A stretch of DNA of 52,386 nt from JBOFEH01 sp051650265 (GCA_051650265.1 JBOFIR010000208.1:1-52386), one strand, 5' to 3'; positions 43,039-52,199 are shown, numbered from the stretch's first letter. Program-made: numbers and translations. Notes: generated by a model from the letters alone, not told the origin.

Positions 43039-44953
43039 CTTTATGGTATAAATAAGCAAGCTCTATCTTACATTTTTGCATATTACGTAGTCGCTGCTCA
43101 TCATCTGGGATACAATACGGATAGGCTATAAATTCCATCCCTATATTGACACACATCACTATGCTACTTCCATCTCTACTCCAAGAAAGTGTCATCTGTG
43201 AAAGCTTCATGAGTGCATCTAAAATAGAAGGTATTTCCATCTCGTCTTTTAAAAATTGCTGTTTCGCCTCAAAGCGGATACTTACCTGCGTTGGCATACC
43301 GACTACCAAAGTTACTTGTATTTTTGCGTCACTTCTAGCCATATCAAGTGCATCACCAATCAGATTGAATGTGATACGCTCCACAACCTCTCTATCAAAA
43401 GCTGCTACAAGTTCTTCCTCCATAGTATCAAATATAATCCGTTCACCTTCTGCTCCTAGATACTCTGAAATCACCTCAATGACGGATTCTACTACTTCTA
43501 CAAAATTATATTTTTTAAGATAGATCTTGAAACAACCTGCACCAATCTTAGTGAGGTCAATCACATCATTAACTTGTTTAAGCATCATATAACTTTTAAG
43601 TTCAATTCTTTCAACTAGCTTCTGCTCACTTCCCCCATTTTTACGAAGCATCTCACAACTTGCTAACATAATATTAAGAGGCGTCTTAAGTTCATGGGAA
43701 AGTGTAGCATATAGTGCTGATTTATTCTTTTCTTTTTCTAGTCGCCGCACATCCTCATTGTATCGTTTTTCTTCTTCAATCTGATCTGTTACATCTCTTG
43801 CACTTGCAATTATAAGTGACTTCCCATCAACCACTTTATGAACAATGTTCCAACTCAACCACTTATCCGTTCCATCTGAAGTCCGAATATGTCCATGCTC
43901 TACAATCACATGCTGATCATTAATCTCATAATACTCTACTTCTTTCAAAAAGTCTTTAAGCTTCATGTGTGTCAATTGCTCTAGATTATACCCTAGTACC
44001 TGCTCAAATCCTCTATTAATCTCCAAAAAACCACCATGCCATTTTGTAGTGCACAGAATCTGGTCCTCCGCGTCTATAAATGTTTGTCTTTCTTTTTCTA
44101 TTTTTTCAATTAATTCTATTTCCTGCTTTAATACGTTTATCAATACAAGCATCTTTACATAATATTCCATTTGATTGCAAATTCGTAGCGCATTATACTG
44201 CTCTTTATAGCCTTCAAACCCAGTACTTTCATACCCTATGATTAACGTACTCACAAGTTGCCCGTCCACCCGCAATGGATAAATCCCAATTGCTTTAATT
44301 CCCTTTTCCATTAGGAGCTGATCTTGCGAAAATCCCTCATCCAATGTCCTCACTGTCATTTGTGAATTCTCTCGTAATAGTTTCCTACAGAGCGATAAGA
44401 CACGTGGCGGCAACTGGATAGCACTACTGAGTTTCCCCTCCGAATCGTCTATCTCACCATGCCATACCACCTGATACCGGTACTTTGCAAAGGTATGCTT
44501 TAGAATATGTGCTAAAACTTTTTGCGCACGATAAAGCTGCTTTTCTGGCAACTGATTTGCATTGAAATCCTTGACCTGCTTATAATAAGGATAAATAACT
44601 TTTTCTATCACCTGATCATTGTATATTCTCATATAAATAGCACATACATACTTCATTTGGCCCTGTTCACCTATCATTGGTGCTAAATAACCCTGTACAT
44701 ATTGCTCTGCACCATTCATTTTTACATTGACTATACCTGCAGCTGACTTATTAGCTAATAAGCTATGCTTCTTACGCTCATAGTCCTCTCTCATGATACT
44801 TGTAAAAGATCTATTGGGCCCAACATTAACTTTTCTAACCTCTACCCCACGTCTATTACTATAAATAGGCTCTCCCGTCTGGTCATATAAGTATACAGAG
44901 TAAGGGATCAAATCTAACAACAATTCTAAATGTTGTTTAGTATACCGCTTCAT
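43019..44953 (-). CDS. PAS/GAF-type histidine kinase with degenerate ATPase domain
   Basis: A 644-aa soluble protein: PAS-like domain (about 8-110), GAF-like domain (about 125-270), PAS domain (about 295-392), a dimerisation/phospho-acceptor domain with a perfect H box (ATLSHELKTPLN, His420), then a region of ATPase length (about 485-605). That last region keeps Asn530 of the N box but has Asp534 where the second Asn should be, and no DxGxG (G1) or GxGxG (G2) motif can be found. It therefore looks unable to bind ATP, but still able to receive phosphate. Its start lies inside the end of the upstream kinase gene (17-base overlap). No response regulator is adjacent. Confidence 0.85.
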   Translation of the reverse strand: MKRYTKQHLELLLDLIPYSVYLYDQTGEPIYSNRRGVEVRKVNVGPNRSFTSIMREDYERKKHSLLANKSAAGIVNVKMNGAEQYVQGYLAPMIGEQGQMKYVCAIYMRIYNDQVIEKVIYPYYKQVKDFNANQLPEKQLYRAQKVLAHILKHTFAKYRYQVVWHGEIDDSEGKLSSAIQLPPRVLSLCRKLLRENSQMTVRTLDEGFSQDQLLMEKGIKAIGIYPLRVDGQLVSTLIIGYESTGFEGYKEQYNALRICNQMEYYVKMLVLINVLKQEIELIEKIEKERQTFIDAEDQILCTTKWHGGFLEINRGFEQVLGYNLEQLTHMKLKDFLKEVEYYEINDQHVIVEHGHIRTSDGTDKWLSWNIVHKVVDGKSLIIASARDVTDQIEEEKRYNEDVRRLEKEKNKSALYATLSHELKTPLNIMLASCEMLRKNGGSEQKLVERIELKSYMMLKQVNDVIDLTKIGAGCFKIYLKKYNFVEVVESVIEVISEYLGAEGERIIFDTMEEELVAAFDREVVERITFNLIGDALDMARSDAKIQVTLVVGMPTQVSIRFEAKQQFLKDEMEIPSILDALMKLSQMTLSWSRDGSSIVMCVNIGMEFIAYPYCIPDDEQRLRNMQKCKIELAYLYHKGEPKCS

Positions 44954-46916
44954 TCAACTCCCTCCCTCTATATGCCTTTAAGTAGATAGGAGATAATGTT
45001 GTTTGCCACCTACCTATTTGTATTGATTTTGTCAAATCACGAGGAACTCTTACGATAATCTCCGTCCCAATTCCCCATTCACTTCGTGCCTCTACAGTTC
45101 CCCTATGTAACCCTACAAATTTTTTTACAGTAGATAAGCCGATGCCACTCCCTTCTTTTTTGGGCACCCCAACATCACTTTGTTCACTAAATCTTTCAAA
45201 TACCGTTTGGATTCTTTGCACCGGAATCCCTTCACCATTATCCATTACGTGTAAACAGAATTCATCTTCTTCTACACGGAGGCAAACGATAATTTCATCC
45301 CCTTCTTTTGTATATTTTAATGCATTGGATATCAGATTCATTAAAATATGCTCGAGTTTCTCTGGATCTAAACTTAAAACCAACGCACCCGCTTCCGAGC
45401 AAAATGTGATCTTCTTTTTTTCACTCATTACATATGCCTGCATACTCTCTACGACCATCTTAATTTCCTGTACCACATCACATAGCCTATAATGAACTTC
45501 TTCTTCACTATACCGCTCGCTACCATTAGCCATAATATGCTCTAGCATTTTTTGTATCCGCCCCGTATTACTACTGATCATTTTGACATATTCTTGGCCA
45601 TATGATAACTGTGCTGCTTCTAAGTGCCTCAAATCTTCTTTAATACATCCTATTGGCTTTTCAAACCACATGGACATATGTTTAAGAAGCTCCCTATTCA
45701 CCTTTTCTTTCTCCATTTGGATTTCAAGAGCTTGTTTCTTTTCTTCTAGTGTCTTTCTCGATGTAATATCTCTACCTACAATCAAAAATTGTTGATTTTT
45801 GGGGATAAATCTAACCTGCCACAAGATTGTTTGATTTTCCTCTCGCTGATAACATACTTCGACCTCACTTGTTCCCACACCTCTTTTTGCATGTTGGCAG
45901 GCTTCAATAAGGACTTCATCTAAAACCCCATGACTCATTCTAAAAAGATAGAGTTTTCTAGTACTCCAACTTTTAGTTAGTGGTGTTACTTTCATAGACA
46001 CCTCATCAATCACACCTATATAGTCTGTTGTAAGTTCAAAATAAGACTCTAATTCAAGACTCTTACTTTCCATATTTTTGAGCTGATGTGACACCTGTTT
46101 CGATAAGATTATATTTTTAATAATCACTCCAAGATTTTTAGTGATCTCTTTCATATAGGGTACAGTACTCTCTATTTTAATGCGTTCTTCTTCATCAAAG
46201 TAAAGCTGGACCATGCCTACATATTCTTCACCAAAAGGAATTCTACATGAAACAATTCCCTTAATCTTCTCTGAAAAAAGAAATGCTTTATAATCACCTG
46301 GGGCCATTTCTTCCACCATATGAACCATATCTTTTCTATTAAAAGGCTTCCTAAAATTCTCATTAATCTCATTTTTAGCCAGATGTTGTGCGATTTGATC
46401 CCACTTTAGGCACTCACCCGTCTGCACCGCTACCTCTAGCTGAGCCTTTTCTTCTGAATAAATATAGATTTGTTTACCTATAGGTTCCATCCCATATAAA
46501 AAATAGCGTTCCCATACATTGAGCGCTTCATAGACAACTTCTACATCCTGATCAATATGCGGACGCATCTTAGCCAGTTCTCTCACAACAATCTTTTGGA
46601 TTGTGCGATGAATACGCGTTTCTTGCGTCACTTCATAGGCAACTCCCATCTTTCCGACCCATTCATCTGTCTCCCCTAATTCTACTTCATTGACTTCAAA
46701 ATAATGTGTCTCTCCCTGTATGACAATCTCACCATCAGCTAAACTCCCCTCACAAAACGCTTCTTCTGTTTTTCCAATAAGTTCTTCTCTTGATTTACCA
46801 AATCTGTCTAAATAAGCTTGATTGACATAAATAAGTTTATTCTCTTTATCTTTAATCCATGCCAAGTTCAAGCAGTGATCAAGCATCTCCTCTAACTCTT
46901 TTTCTCCATACACCAC
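44937..46916 (-). CDS. PAS-type histidine kinase lacking the canonical phospho-acceptor His
   Basis: A 659-aa soluble protein: PAS domain (about 8-100), a middle domain of unknown type (about 105-275), second PAS (about 292-388), coiled coil and dimerisation region (about 390-465), and an intact ATPase domain (N box Asn527/Asn531, G1 DNGEGIP at 559-565, G2 EGSGIGLS at 588-595). In the H box the canonical His position reads Met416 (MWFEKP instead of HELRTP). His413 lies three residues earlier, out of register. It starts with GTG at 46916, ten bases after GGGGAG. The downstream kinase gene overlaps its 3' end by 17 bases. Confidence 0.85.
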   Translation of the reverse strand: MVYGEKELEEMLDHCLNLAWIKDKENKLIYVNQAYLDRFGKSREELIGKTEEAFCEGSLADGEIVIQGETHYFEVNEVELGETDEWVGKMGVAYEVTQETRIHRTIQKIVVRELAKMRPHIDQDVEVVYEALNVWERYFLYGMEPIGKQIYIYSEEKAQLEVAVQTGECLKWDQIAQHLAKNEINENFRKPFNRKDMVHMVEEMAPGDYKAFLFSEKIKGIVSCRIPFGEEYVGMVQLYFDEEERIKIESTVPYMKEITKNLGVIIKNIILSKQVSHQLKNMESKSLELESYFELTTDYIGVIDEVSMKVTPLTKSWSTRKLYLFRMSHGVLDEVLIEACQHAKRGVGTSEVEVCYQREENQTILWQVRFIPKNQQFLIVGRDITSRKTLEEKKQALEIQMEKEKVNRELLKHMSMWFEKPIGCIKEDLRHLEAAQLSYGQEYVKMISSNTGRIQKMLEHIMANGSERYSEEEVHYRLCDVVQEIKMVVESMQAYVMSEKKKITFCSEAGALVLSLDPEKLEHILMNLISNALKYTKEGDEIIVCLRVEEDEFCLHVMDNGEGIPVQRIQTVFERFSEQSDVGVPKKEGSGIGLSTVKKFVGLHRGTVEARSEWGIGTEIIVRVPRDLTKSIQIGRWQTTLSPIYLKAYRGRELNEAVY

Positions 46917-47023
46917 GTCTCTTACGCTCCCCTTTTCAATCTCGACCGAAAGCCCCTACTTGCACTTTCCCTTCTATAAAACTCTCTCTATACGATACCT
47001 ATTATTATCTTTATACTATTTCA

Positions 47024-47052
47024 AGTATAATAAATTCTGTATATTGTGTCAA
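47024..47052 (-). promoter_or_regulatory. promoter of the PAS kinase pair
   Basis: Minus strand: TTGACA (47052-47047), 17 bases, TATACT (47029-47024). The leader to the GTG start would be about 100 bases; I see no known RNA motif in it. Confidence 0.75.
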
Positions 47053-47099
47053 TATTTACATCTTTAATGGTTTTTTTGGCGAAAAACATGATTTTTAAA

Positions 47100-47144
47100 A
47101 AATGGTAGTATACTGTGGTTTATAACGACAGTATACTACCATTT
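47100..47144 (-). terminator. Terminator of the NUDIX gene
   Basis: Perfect 17-bp stem (47100-47116 with 47128-47144), 11-base loop, T-run on the minus strand. Confidence 0.9.
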
Positions 47145-47155
47145 AAATAGCTTGA

Positions 47156-47725
47156 TTAGTGATTCAAAATACGCCTTGCCTTTGCAAGAAGCTTATTGTA
47201 AATGACCACAATATCTGGCTCACTACAGTGGTTTGGAATATCCTCTACTGCAATCCATTTGACCCCACTTGTCTCTGCCTCATTTACCTTGAGCATTGCC
47301 TCTTCATCCGCAATCAAAATATAGGCCACATTAAGATGTAGGTGCACCGGTACATATTTCCCTTTTTTCCAGTGCCCCCATACAGGCAAGATATCCATGG
47401 CATCCACTTTACCAGTAAGTGGTCTTAGCTCATCCACACCAGTCTCTTCCTGCGCTTCCTTGATTGCCACTGCAAGCATATCTCTATCTCCATCAGCGTG
47501 TCCCCCTGTCCAAGCCCAAGTTCCATAAATATTGTGATGAATCATCAATACTTTATCTGCCTTTTGATTGATTACAAATCCAGAACTTGTGAGATGTGCA
47601 AATTCATTTTCTCTAGTTAGTATCGTCTTAGGAAACTGCTCAATATAATCTAGCATAACGCGCTGATCACCGGCTTCTTGATCGTTGATCGGTATGTATT
47701 CTTTGATCTGTTCTTTATATGGCAT
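47156..47725 (-). CDS. NUDIX family hydrolase
   Basis: A 189-aa hydrolase. The Nudix box begins GHADGD near residue 95 and ends KEAQEETGV; the metal-binding Glu pair is kept, but the first Glu of the consensus (G-x5-E) reads Arg and the usual Arg of REUxEE reads Lys. Substrate unknown; the family cleaves nucleoside diphosphates linked to another group. ATG follows AAAGGAG. A terminator separates it from the small gene upstream. Confidence 0.85.
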   Translation of the reverse strand: MPYKEQIKEYIPINDQEAGDQRVMLDYIEQFPKTILTRENEFAHLTSSGFVINQKADKVLMIHHNIYGTWAWTGGHADGDRDMLAVAIKEAQEETGVDELRPLTGKVDAMDILPVWGHWKKGKYVPVHLHLNVAYILIADEEAMLKVNEAETSGVKWIAVEDIPNHCSEPDIVVIYNKLLAKARRILNH

Positions 47726-47749
47726 TGCGTATATCTCCTTTGCACAAAG

Positions 47750-47775
47750 GACTCCCTCTCATTCTAGAGGGAGTC
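47750..47775 (-). terminator. Terminator of the 67-aa gene
   Basis: Perfect ten-bp stem (47750-47759 with 47766-47775), six-base loop overlapping the TAG stop (47764-47766). The T-run is weak. Confidence 0.6.
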
Positions 47776-47967
47776 TAATTTATTGATAATGGTCTCTTTC
47801 ACATCATGTTTCATTTCATGATAAGCACACTGCATATCTTCAACTTTATTCTTGATTTTTTGCTTAGTAAGTTCTTGATGCAGTTCTTGTTTCACTTCAT
47901 CCATAGAAAGTTTTGCAACATCTGCAATATCATGCATCAATCCCTTACCTTGTTCTTTGATTGACAT
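47764..47967 (-). CDS. hypothetical charged helical protein, 67 aa
   Basis: A small protein predicted almost wholly helical and rich in Lys, Glu, Gln and Met, with no membrane segment. No family recognised. ATG follows GGGAGA by seven bases. A 17-bp palindrome (47983-47999) lies just upstream, near the expected transcription start. Confidence 0.65.
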   Translation of the reverse strand: MSIKEQGKGLMHDIADVAKLSMDEVKQELHQELTKQKIKNKVEDMQCAYHEMKHDVKETIINKLDSL

Positions 47968-47982
47968 AAGTTCATCTCCCTT

Positions 47983-48007
47983 GTAAACAATTTGTTTACT
48001 TAGTATA
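47983..48007 (-). promoter_or_regulatory. -10 box and 17-bp palindrome before the 67-aa gene
   Basis: TATACT on the minus strand (48007-48002) followed by a palindrome with eight-base arms GTAAACAA and TTGTTTAC around one base. It could be an operator at +1. No good -35 box is visible. Confidence 0.4.
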
Positions 48008-48023
48008 TTCCCCCTGTCTTGTT

Positions 48024-48851
48024 TTATACAGTTTGTACGCTGATTGGAATTTGAATTTCAGTCACAAATTCCTCTTCTAATCCCGTTTCATGTACATCAA
48101 TCTTATAAATTTCAATAGGGTCACCTATCATCTTATATCCTAATTCCTCAATCCGCGCTATCATCCGCGGAATAATTTGACGGTTATTTTTGTAAGATCC
48201 CCTATAAACCACACTCATATAAGTGCCTGCAGGGATCACTACATTGTAGACAGCCTCTTGTTCCTCTAAAAGACAAAACACAGACTGAAACACGGTATAA
48301 TTTCCCTCATCAAATGCCTCACTATTAAATACAGCGCCTATATTATTGTTCCCTAATATATAAAACCGCTCCTCATACTCTTTAAGAAGCTTTTGAATTA
48401 AAAAATCTACATCTTCATCCCGTGTAATATTAGCAGTCAACATGAGCGCCTTTCGCGCACCGAATTCTTGTAGATGGATCTTTTCAAAGGCCTCATCACA
48501 CACTACTTCTTGAATTGCCGCTAGTCTTTTATGGATATTTTGTCTATATTCAAGAAGCTCTGCAATCTTTTTGTCTAGCAAGGTCACTTCTTCTTGTAGT
48601 ACTTCTTGAGTAGATGATAGCGTCCTATTATCAAGATAGTCTTTGATTTTTTTCATAGAAAATTCCAAACTTCGTAACTCTTTGATCAAGTTAAGTCGCC
48701 AGATATCACTGAGCTTATAAAGCCTGTATCCATTAGCATCTCTTAAGGGCTTCAAAATTCCTAGCTCCTCATAATACATCAAAGAATCTTTACCAATACC
48801 ATAGATTTTTGAAATTTCTCCAATTTTATAATAGGTTTTAATTGTTGTCAC
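48024..48851 (-). CDS. MerR family regulator with GyrI-like effector domain
   Basis: A 275-aa regulator: MerR winged helix (about 5-75, YKIGEISKIYGIG and YYEELGILKP), coiled-coil dimer helix (about 80-125), and a GyrI-like ligand domain (about 130-275) as in BmrR-type multidrug sensors. The GTG at 48851 is the likely start because the frame upstream runs into the divergent gene and holds no ATG before it; a clear ribosome site is missing. Its probable target is the divergent YitT gene, whose promoter has the MerR layout. Confidence 0.82.
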   Translation of the reverse strand: MTTIKTYYKIGEISKIYGIGKDSLMYYEELGILKPLRDANGYRLYKLSDIWRLNLIKELRSLEFSMKKIKDYLDNRTLSSTQEVLQEEVTLLDKKIAELLEYRQNIHKRLAAIQEVVCDEAFEKIHLQEFGARKALMLTANITRDEDVDFLIQKLLKEYEERFYILGNNNIGAVFNSEAFDEGNYTVFQSVFCLLEEQEAVYNVVIPAGTYMSVVYRGSYKNNRQIIPRMIARIEELGYKMIGDPIEIYKIDVHETGLEEEFVTEIQIPISVQTV

Positions 48852-48886
48852 CCCATGATTTATTTTAGAAAATATATGATTACTAT

Positions 48887-48917
48887 TTGACTCTGGTATT
48901 ATACCATACTTTATAAT
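48887..48917 (+). promoter_or_regulatory. MerR-type promoter with 19-bp spacer and dyad
   Basis: TTGACT (48887-48892), 19 bases, TATAAT (48912-48917), with the dyad GGTAT-T-ATACC (48895-48905) in the spacer. Overlong spacers with a central dyad are the hallmark of promoters activated by MerR proteins. Confidence 0.75.
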
Positions 48918-48938
48918 ACGGTTAAAGGAGTGATCTTT

Positions 48939-49568
48939 ATGCAAAAACAGACTTTAAAAAGCATTGCTTTAGTCATTGTTGGGGCAACGATTCTATCATT
49001 TGGAACCTATAACTTTAACTATCAAAATAGTATTACTGAAGGTGGTGTCCTAGGGCTACTACTTCTCTTAAAAAACCTTTTTGATATTTCACCATCTATC
49101 ACAAGTGTTGTTGTAGACTTCTCCCTATTCTTATTAGGCGCACGATTCTTTGGGAAAAGATTCGTACTGTATTCCCTACTATGTACAACAACTTTCTCTA
49201 TAACATATAAGGTCTTTGAGGCGATCGGCTTTATGATCCCAGACTTATCTAGCAACATGCTTCTTGCAAGTGTGCTGGCTGGGGTGTTTGTCGGCGTTGG
49301 CGTTGGCCTTGTAGTCAAAGCAGGCGGGGCATCTTGTGGGGATGATGTGATTGCACTTGTGGTCTCTAAATTTACCCCACTCAAAGTAAACTGGGTATTC
49401 ATGATTACAGATCTCACTGTACTTGTTCTCTCACTTTCTTATCTACCACTTCGTCAGATTGTATGGTCCTTAGTGGCTGTTACTATAAGTGGCAAGCTTA
49501 TTAGTATGATTTATTATCATGCTCAGCCAGATGAACTTACTGAACAAGAAGCTGTTTTAAGTGAATAA
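48939..49568 (+). CDS. YitT family membrane protein
   Basis: A 209-aa membrane protein with about five to six hydrophobic segments. NSITEGGVLGLLLLL near the N-terminus and KAGGASCGDDVIAL in the middle match the YitT/YczE-like family of unknown transport role. The ATG at 48939 follows AAAGGAG by eight bases; the in-frame GTG at 48930 overlaps that site. A multidrug-sensor-like MerR regulator is divergent from it. Confidence 0.85.
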   Translation: MQKQTLKSIALVIVGATILSFGTYNFNYQNSITEGGVLGLLLLLKNLFDISPSITSVVVDFSLFLLGARFFGKRFVLYSLLCTTTFSITYKVFEAIGFMIPDLSSNMLLASVLAGVFVGVGVGLVVKAGGASCGDDVIALVVSKFTPLKVNWVFMITDLTVLVLSLSYLPLRQIVWSLVAVTISGKLISMIYYHAQPDELTEQEAVLSE

Positions 49569-49578
49569 TCGTCTATAC

Positions 49579-49612
49579 AAAAAGCAGCTTATCTACTGAT
49601 AAGCTGCTTTTT
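49579..49612. terminator. Terminator after the YitT gene
   Basis: Perfect 15-bp stem (49579-49593 with 49598-49612), four-base loop, T-run in the arm; possibly bidirectional with the EEP gene. Confidence 0.85.
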
Positions 49613-49645
49613 GTCACATCTACTCTCATGAATGTTTTTCTAGGT

Positions 49646-50425
49646 TTATCTACTGAGATTTAATCTTGCTACAAGAGGATAGTGATCAGATGGGTATTTT
49701 CCATTTTCATTATATTTGACAATTGTTACATCTTCGATTGCAAACTCCTCTGTTACAAAAATATAATCAATATGCATCCCCTTTTCTTTACCTCTAAATG
49801 CACTCATCGTAGTCTGACCATAAAGCTCTCTTTGGCTGTCTTGTACCGCTACAAATCGCTTAGTACTGAGTTTACCTGTAGTAAACTCCCTGATGAGTTT
49901 GCTCTGTGGCGTCGCATTAAAATCCCCCATCAAAATACAAGGAAGTTGCTCCTTCTCATGGTGCCGCTCTACTGCTCCTATAATTGTCCGAATACCATAC
50001 TCTCTTGCTTGAGGCAAGATACAATCAAGATGTGTATTATAAACTCTTATCTTGATTCCATCTGCAAGCCTCACAATTGCCGTCGTACAAATTCTAGGGA
50101 ATAAGGAATACCACAAAGTACTTCCTACCTTATCCGGTGTCCGTGATAGCCAAAAAGTTTCTTCTTCCAAAATCATATGATGATCATTTACTAATAAATT
50201 ATTTTTCTCGGTGAAATAACGTTTAGTACGCCCTTCTCCTATTGTATCATAGCCCCTTAGATTACGATTAAGATCTTCGTACATACGTGGTGTAACCTCT
50301 TGTAATCCAACAATATCACACTGTTGATCTTGTATGGTTCTATAAATAAGACCTGCGCGCTTCTCCCACCTATTACCTATATCAAAGATGTTATCGGCCC
50401 TCAGATTAAAACTCATTACTTTCAT
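49646..50425 (-). CDS. Endonuclease/exonuclease/phosphatase family hydrolase
   Basis: A 259-aa protein of the EEP fold (DNase I/AP endonuclease/inositol phosphatase). Catalytic marks are MSFNLRAD, VGLQEV (metal Glu), YNTHLDC, MGDFNATP and the final SDHYPL. Without membrane or signal segments it acts in the cytosol. The substrate cannot be told from sequence. ATG follows AAGAAGG. It lies downstream of the GGDEF/HD-GYP gene in the same direction, 62 bases away. Confidence 0.9.
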   Translation of the reverse strand: MKVMSFNLRADNIFDIGNRWEKRAGLIYRTIQDQQCDIVGLQEVTPRMYEDLNRNLRGYDTIGEGRTKRYFTEKNNLLVNDHHMILEEETFWLSRTPDKVGSTLWYSLFPRICTTAIVRLADGIKIRVYNTHLDCILPQAREYGIRTIIGAVERHHEKEQLPCILMGDFNATPQSKLIREFTTGKLSTKRFVAVQDSQRELYGQTTMSAFRGKEKGMHIDYIFVTEEFAIEDVTIVKYNENGKYPSDHYPLVARLNLSR

Positions 50426-50487
50426 TTTAAAACCTTCTTCTGTCTAAAATATGCCTATTTTTAGTATGTCCAAAATATCTACTTTTA

Positions 50488-52158
50488 TTATTTTTCTAGT
50501 TTTGGCTCTCTTGCACGTAACATCCTAATAAAGATATCCGTAATCTCTGGATCAAATTGTGTCCCTTTACACTTTTCTAGTTCTGCAATAGCCTCTTCTT
50601 TTGTCTTTGTCTTATTGTATAGTCGATTGGAGGTCATCGCATCATAACTATCTGCTACAGTCAGTACTCTTGCCAAGTATGGGATCTCTTCACCTTTTAG
50701 TCCATGTGGATAGCCATCGCCATCATAGCGCTCATGATGATGAAGTACCAACGGCCTTGCTGCCTGAAGACATCCAGCATAACGAATCGTTTCTTCTCCT
50801 TTGATTGGATGCTCCTTCATCTTAACCCATTCCTCACTAGTAAGTGGCATGCGTTTGATCAAGATATCTCTATCAATATCTATCTTGCCTACATCATGCA
50901 TGTATGCCCCGCAGATCAGGGTACGCTTGTCTTCTTGTGATAGACTAAGTTCCTCTGCAATCATCTTACTATACAGTACCACACGCTCGATATGTGCATA
51001 AGTATAGCGATCTTTGATGTTAATCATATTGACCAATGTTTTGATACTTCCTAATACTTCAAGATCTTTTTTATCTAGGTTTTTTTCTAATTCATCAAGA
51101 ATAGAACTATAGGTTTCTACCCTATTCTTGTCAAAAAATTTGGCGCGATACAGCGCATCATCTGCGCACTTGATCAGCTCTACCTCATCTTGCGCCTTTT
51201 CTGGATAGGTTGCGACCCCAATCGATACAGTCAGTCGTCCTGTCGGTTGGTTTTCCTCCCCATCAAAATGATTTTCTTCTATCCCATAACGGATAGCCTC
51301 TGCTACTTTACAGGCCTCAGCGTGTCCCATATGGGGTAACACTACCGCAAATTCTTCCCCACCATATCGCGCAACAATCCCCGCATTGCCCACGATCTCT
51401 TTGGTCAATTCTGCTACCTGACGTAAAACTTTATCTCCTTCAAGATGACCATTCAGGTCATTATAATATTTAAAATAATCTATATCAATAAAAAGCACAG
51501 CTAACTCTGCTTCTGTTTTCTTCGCTATTGTAATTTGATGTTTCAATGTCTCATAGAAGTAACGGTGATTGAATACACCTGTCAGTCCATCATAATTCAC
51601 GACCTCTTCTAATTGACTAATATGATCGCGCTCTGCTTCAACGTAACTTCCTAGTATCCATGCTGTCAGAAGAAACACTCCTGCCAAGATTAAATCGTTT
51701 TCAAAATAGATGTTTACAATTTGATTTGGTTGCATCACTAAATCCATTCCCAAGATTGCAAATGATGCTACTATTCCAATACAAATACCATATCGATGCC
51801 CTAATTGAATGGTACCTGTAATAATAATAAATAAAAGCATAAATTTATGTGGGCTCTCTACATCCCCTGAAGAAAGAATCATCATAAACATTAATACCCC
51901 TATTACAATATTCTCTATTTGATATGTTATTTTTTTATTGTTATCCTTAATTTTCTTTTTGGTTACAAAAGCCCATACATAATAAATAATAGCTAGTCCA
52001 GATGCTACTAAAATAGAGTACGGTAAAAACGCTACCCCTACTTGATTAAGATCCGCTATTTTTGAAAGGCATATGGCCCCCGGAAATAAAAGACATGCAA
52101 GTTTGACCACTGATAACCTCTGATCAATTTTCTCATTTTTGATTTGTTTTTTTGTCAT
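50488..52158 (-). CDS. Membrane GGDEF and HD-GYP domain c-di-GMP enzyme
   Basis: A 556-aa protein: N-terminal membrane domain with about five to six helices (about 15-175), a GGDEF domain (about 185-345, active-site motif RYGGEEF) and an HD-GYP domain (about 360-550, HDVGK and HHERYDGDGYP, both intact). The GGDEF part should make, and the HD-GYP part should break, cyclic di-GMP, so the net output depends on signal. No RxxD inhibition site is seen before GGEEF. ATG follows AGAGGTAA. An agrD-like gene ends about 130 bases upstream on the same strand. Confidence 0.93.
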   Translation of the reverse strand: MTKKQIKNEKIDQRLSVVKLACLLFPGAICLSKIADLNQVGVAFLPYSILVASGLAIIYYVWAFVTKKKIKDNNKKITYQIENIVIGVLMFMMILSSGDVESPHKFMLLFIIITGTIQLGHRYGICIGIVASFAILGMDLVMQPNQIVNIYFENDLILAGVFLLTAWILGSYVEAERDHISQLEEVVNYDGLTGVFNHRYFYETLKHQITIAKKTEAELAVLFIDIDYFKYYNDLNGHLEGDKVLRQVAELTKEIVGNAGIVARYGGEEFAVVLPHMGHAEACKVAEAIRYGIEENHFDGEENQPTGRLTVSIGVATYPEKAQDEVELIKCADDALYRAKFFDKNRVETYSSILDELEKNLDKKDLEVLGSIKTLVNMINIKDRYTYAHIERVVLYSKMIAEELSLSQEDKRTLICGAYMHDVGKIDIDRDILIKRMPLTSEEWVKMKEHPIKGEETIRYAGCLQAARPLVLHHHERYDGDGYPHGLKGEEIPYLARVLTVADSYDAMTSNRLYNKTKTKEEAIAELEKCKGTQFDPEITDIFIRMLRAREPKLEK

Positions 52159-52199
52159 TTACCTCTCTCCCTCAACGAACAAAAGTACCCTGTTGTGCA

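Noticed and set aside
48852..48944. Longer start for the MerR regulator at 48944
   Set aside because: It would cover the divergent promoter and the start of the YitT gene and adds residues outside the conserved MerR domain.
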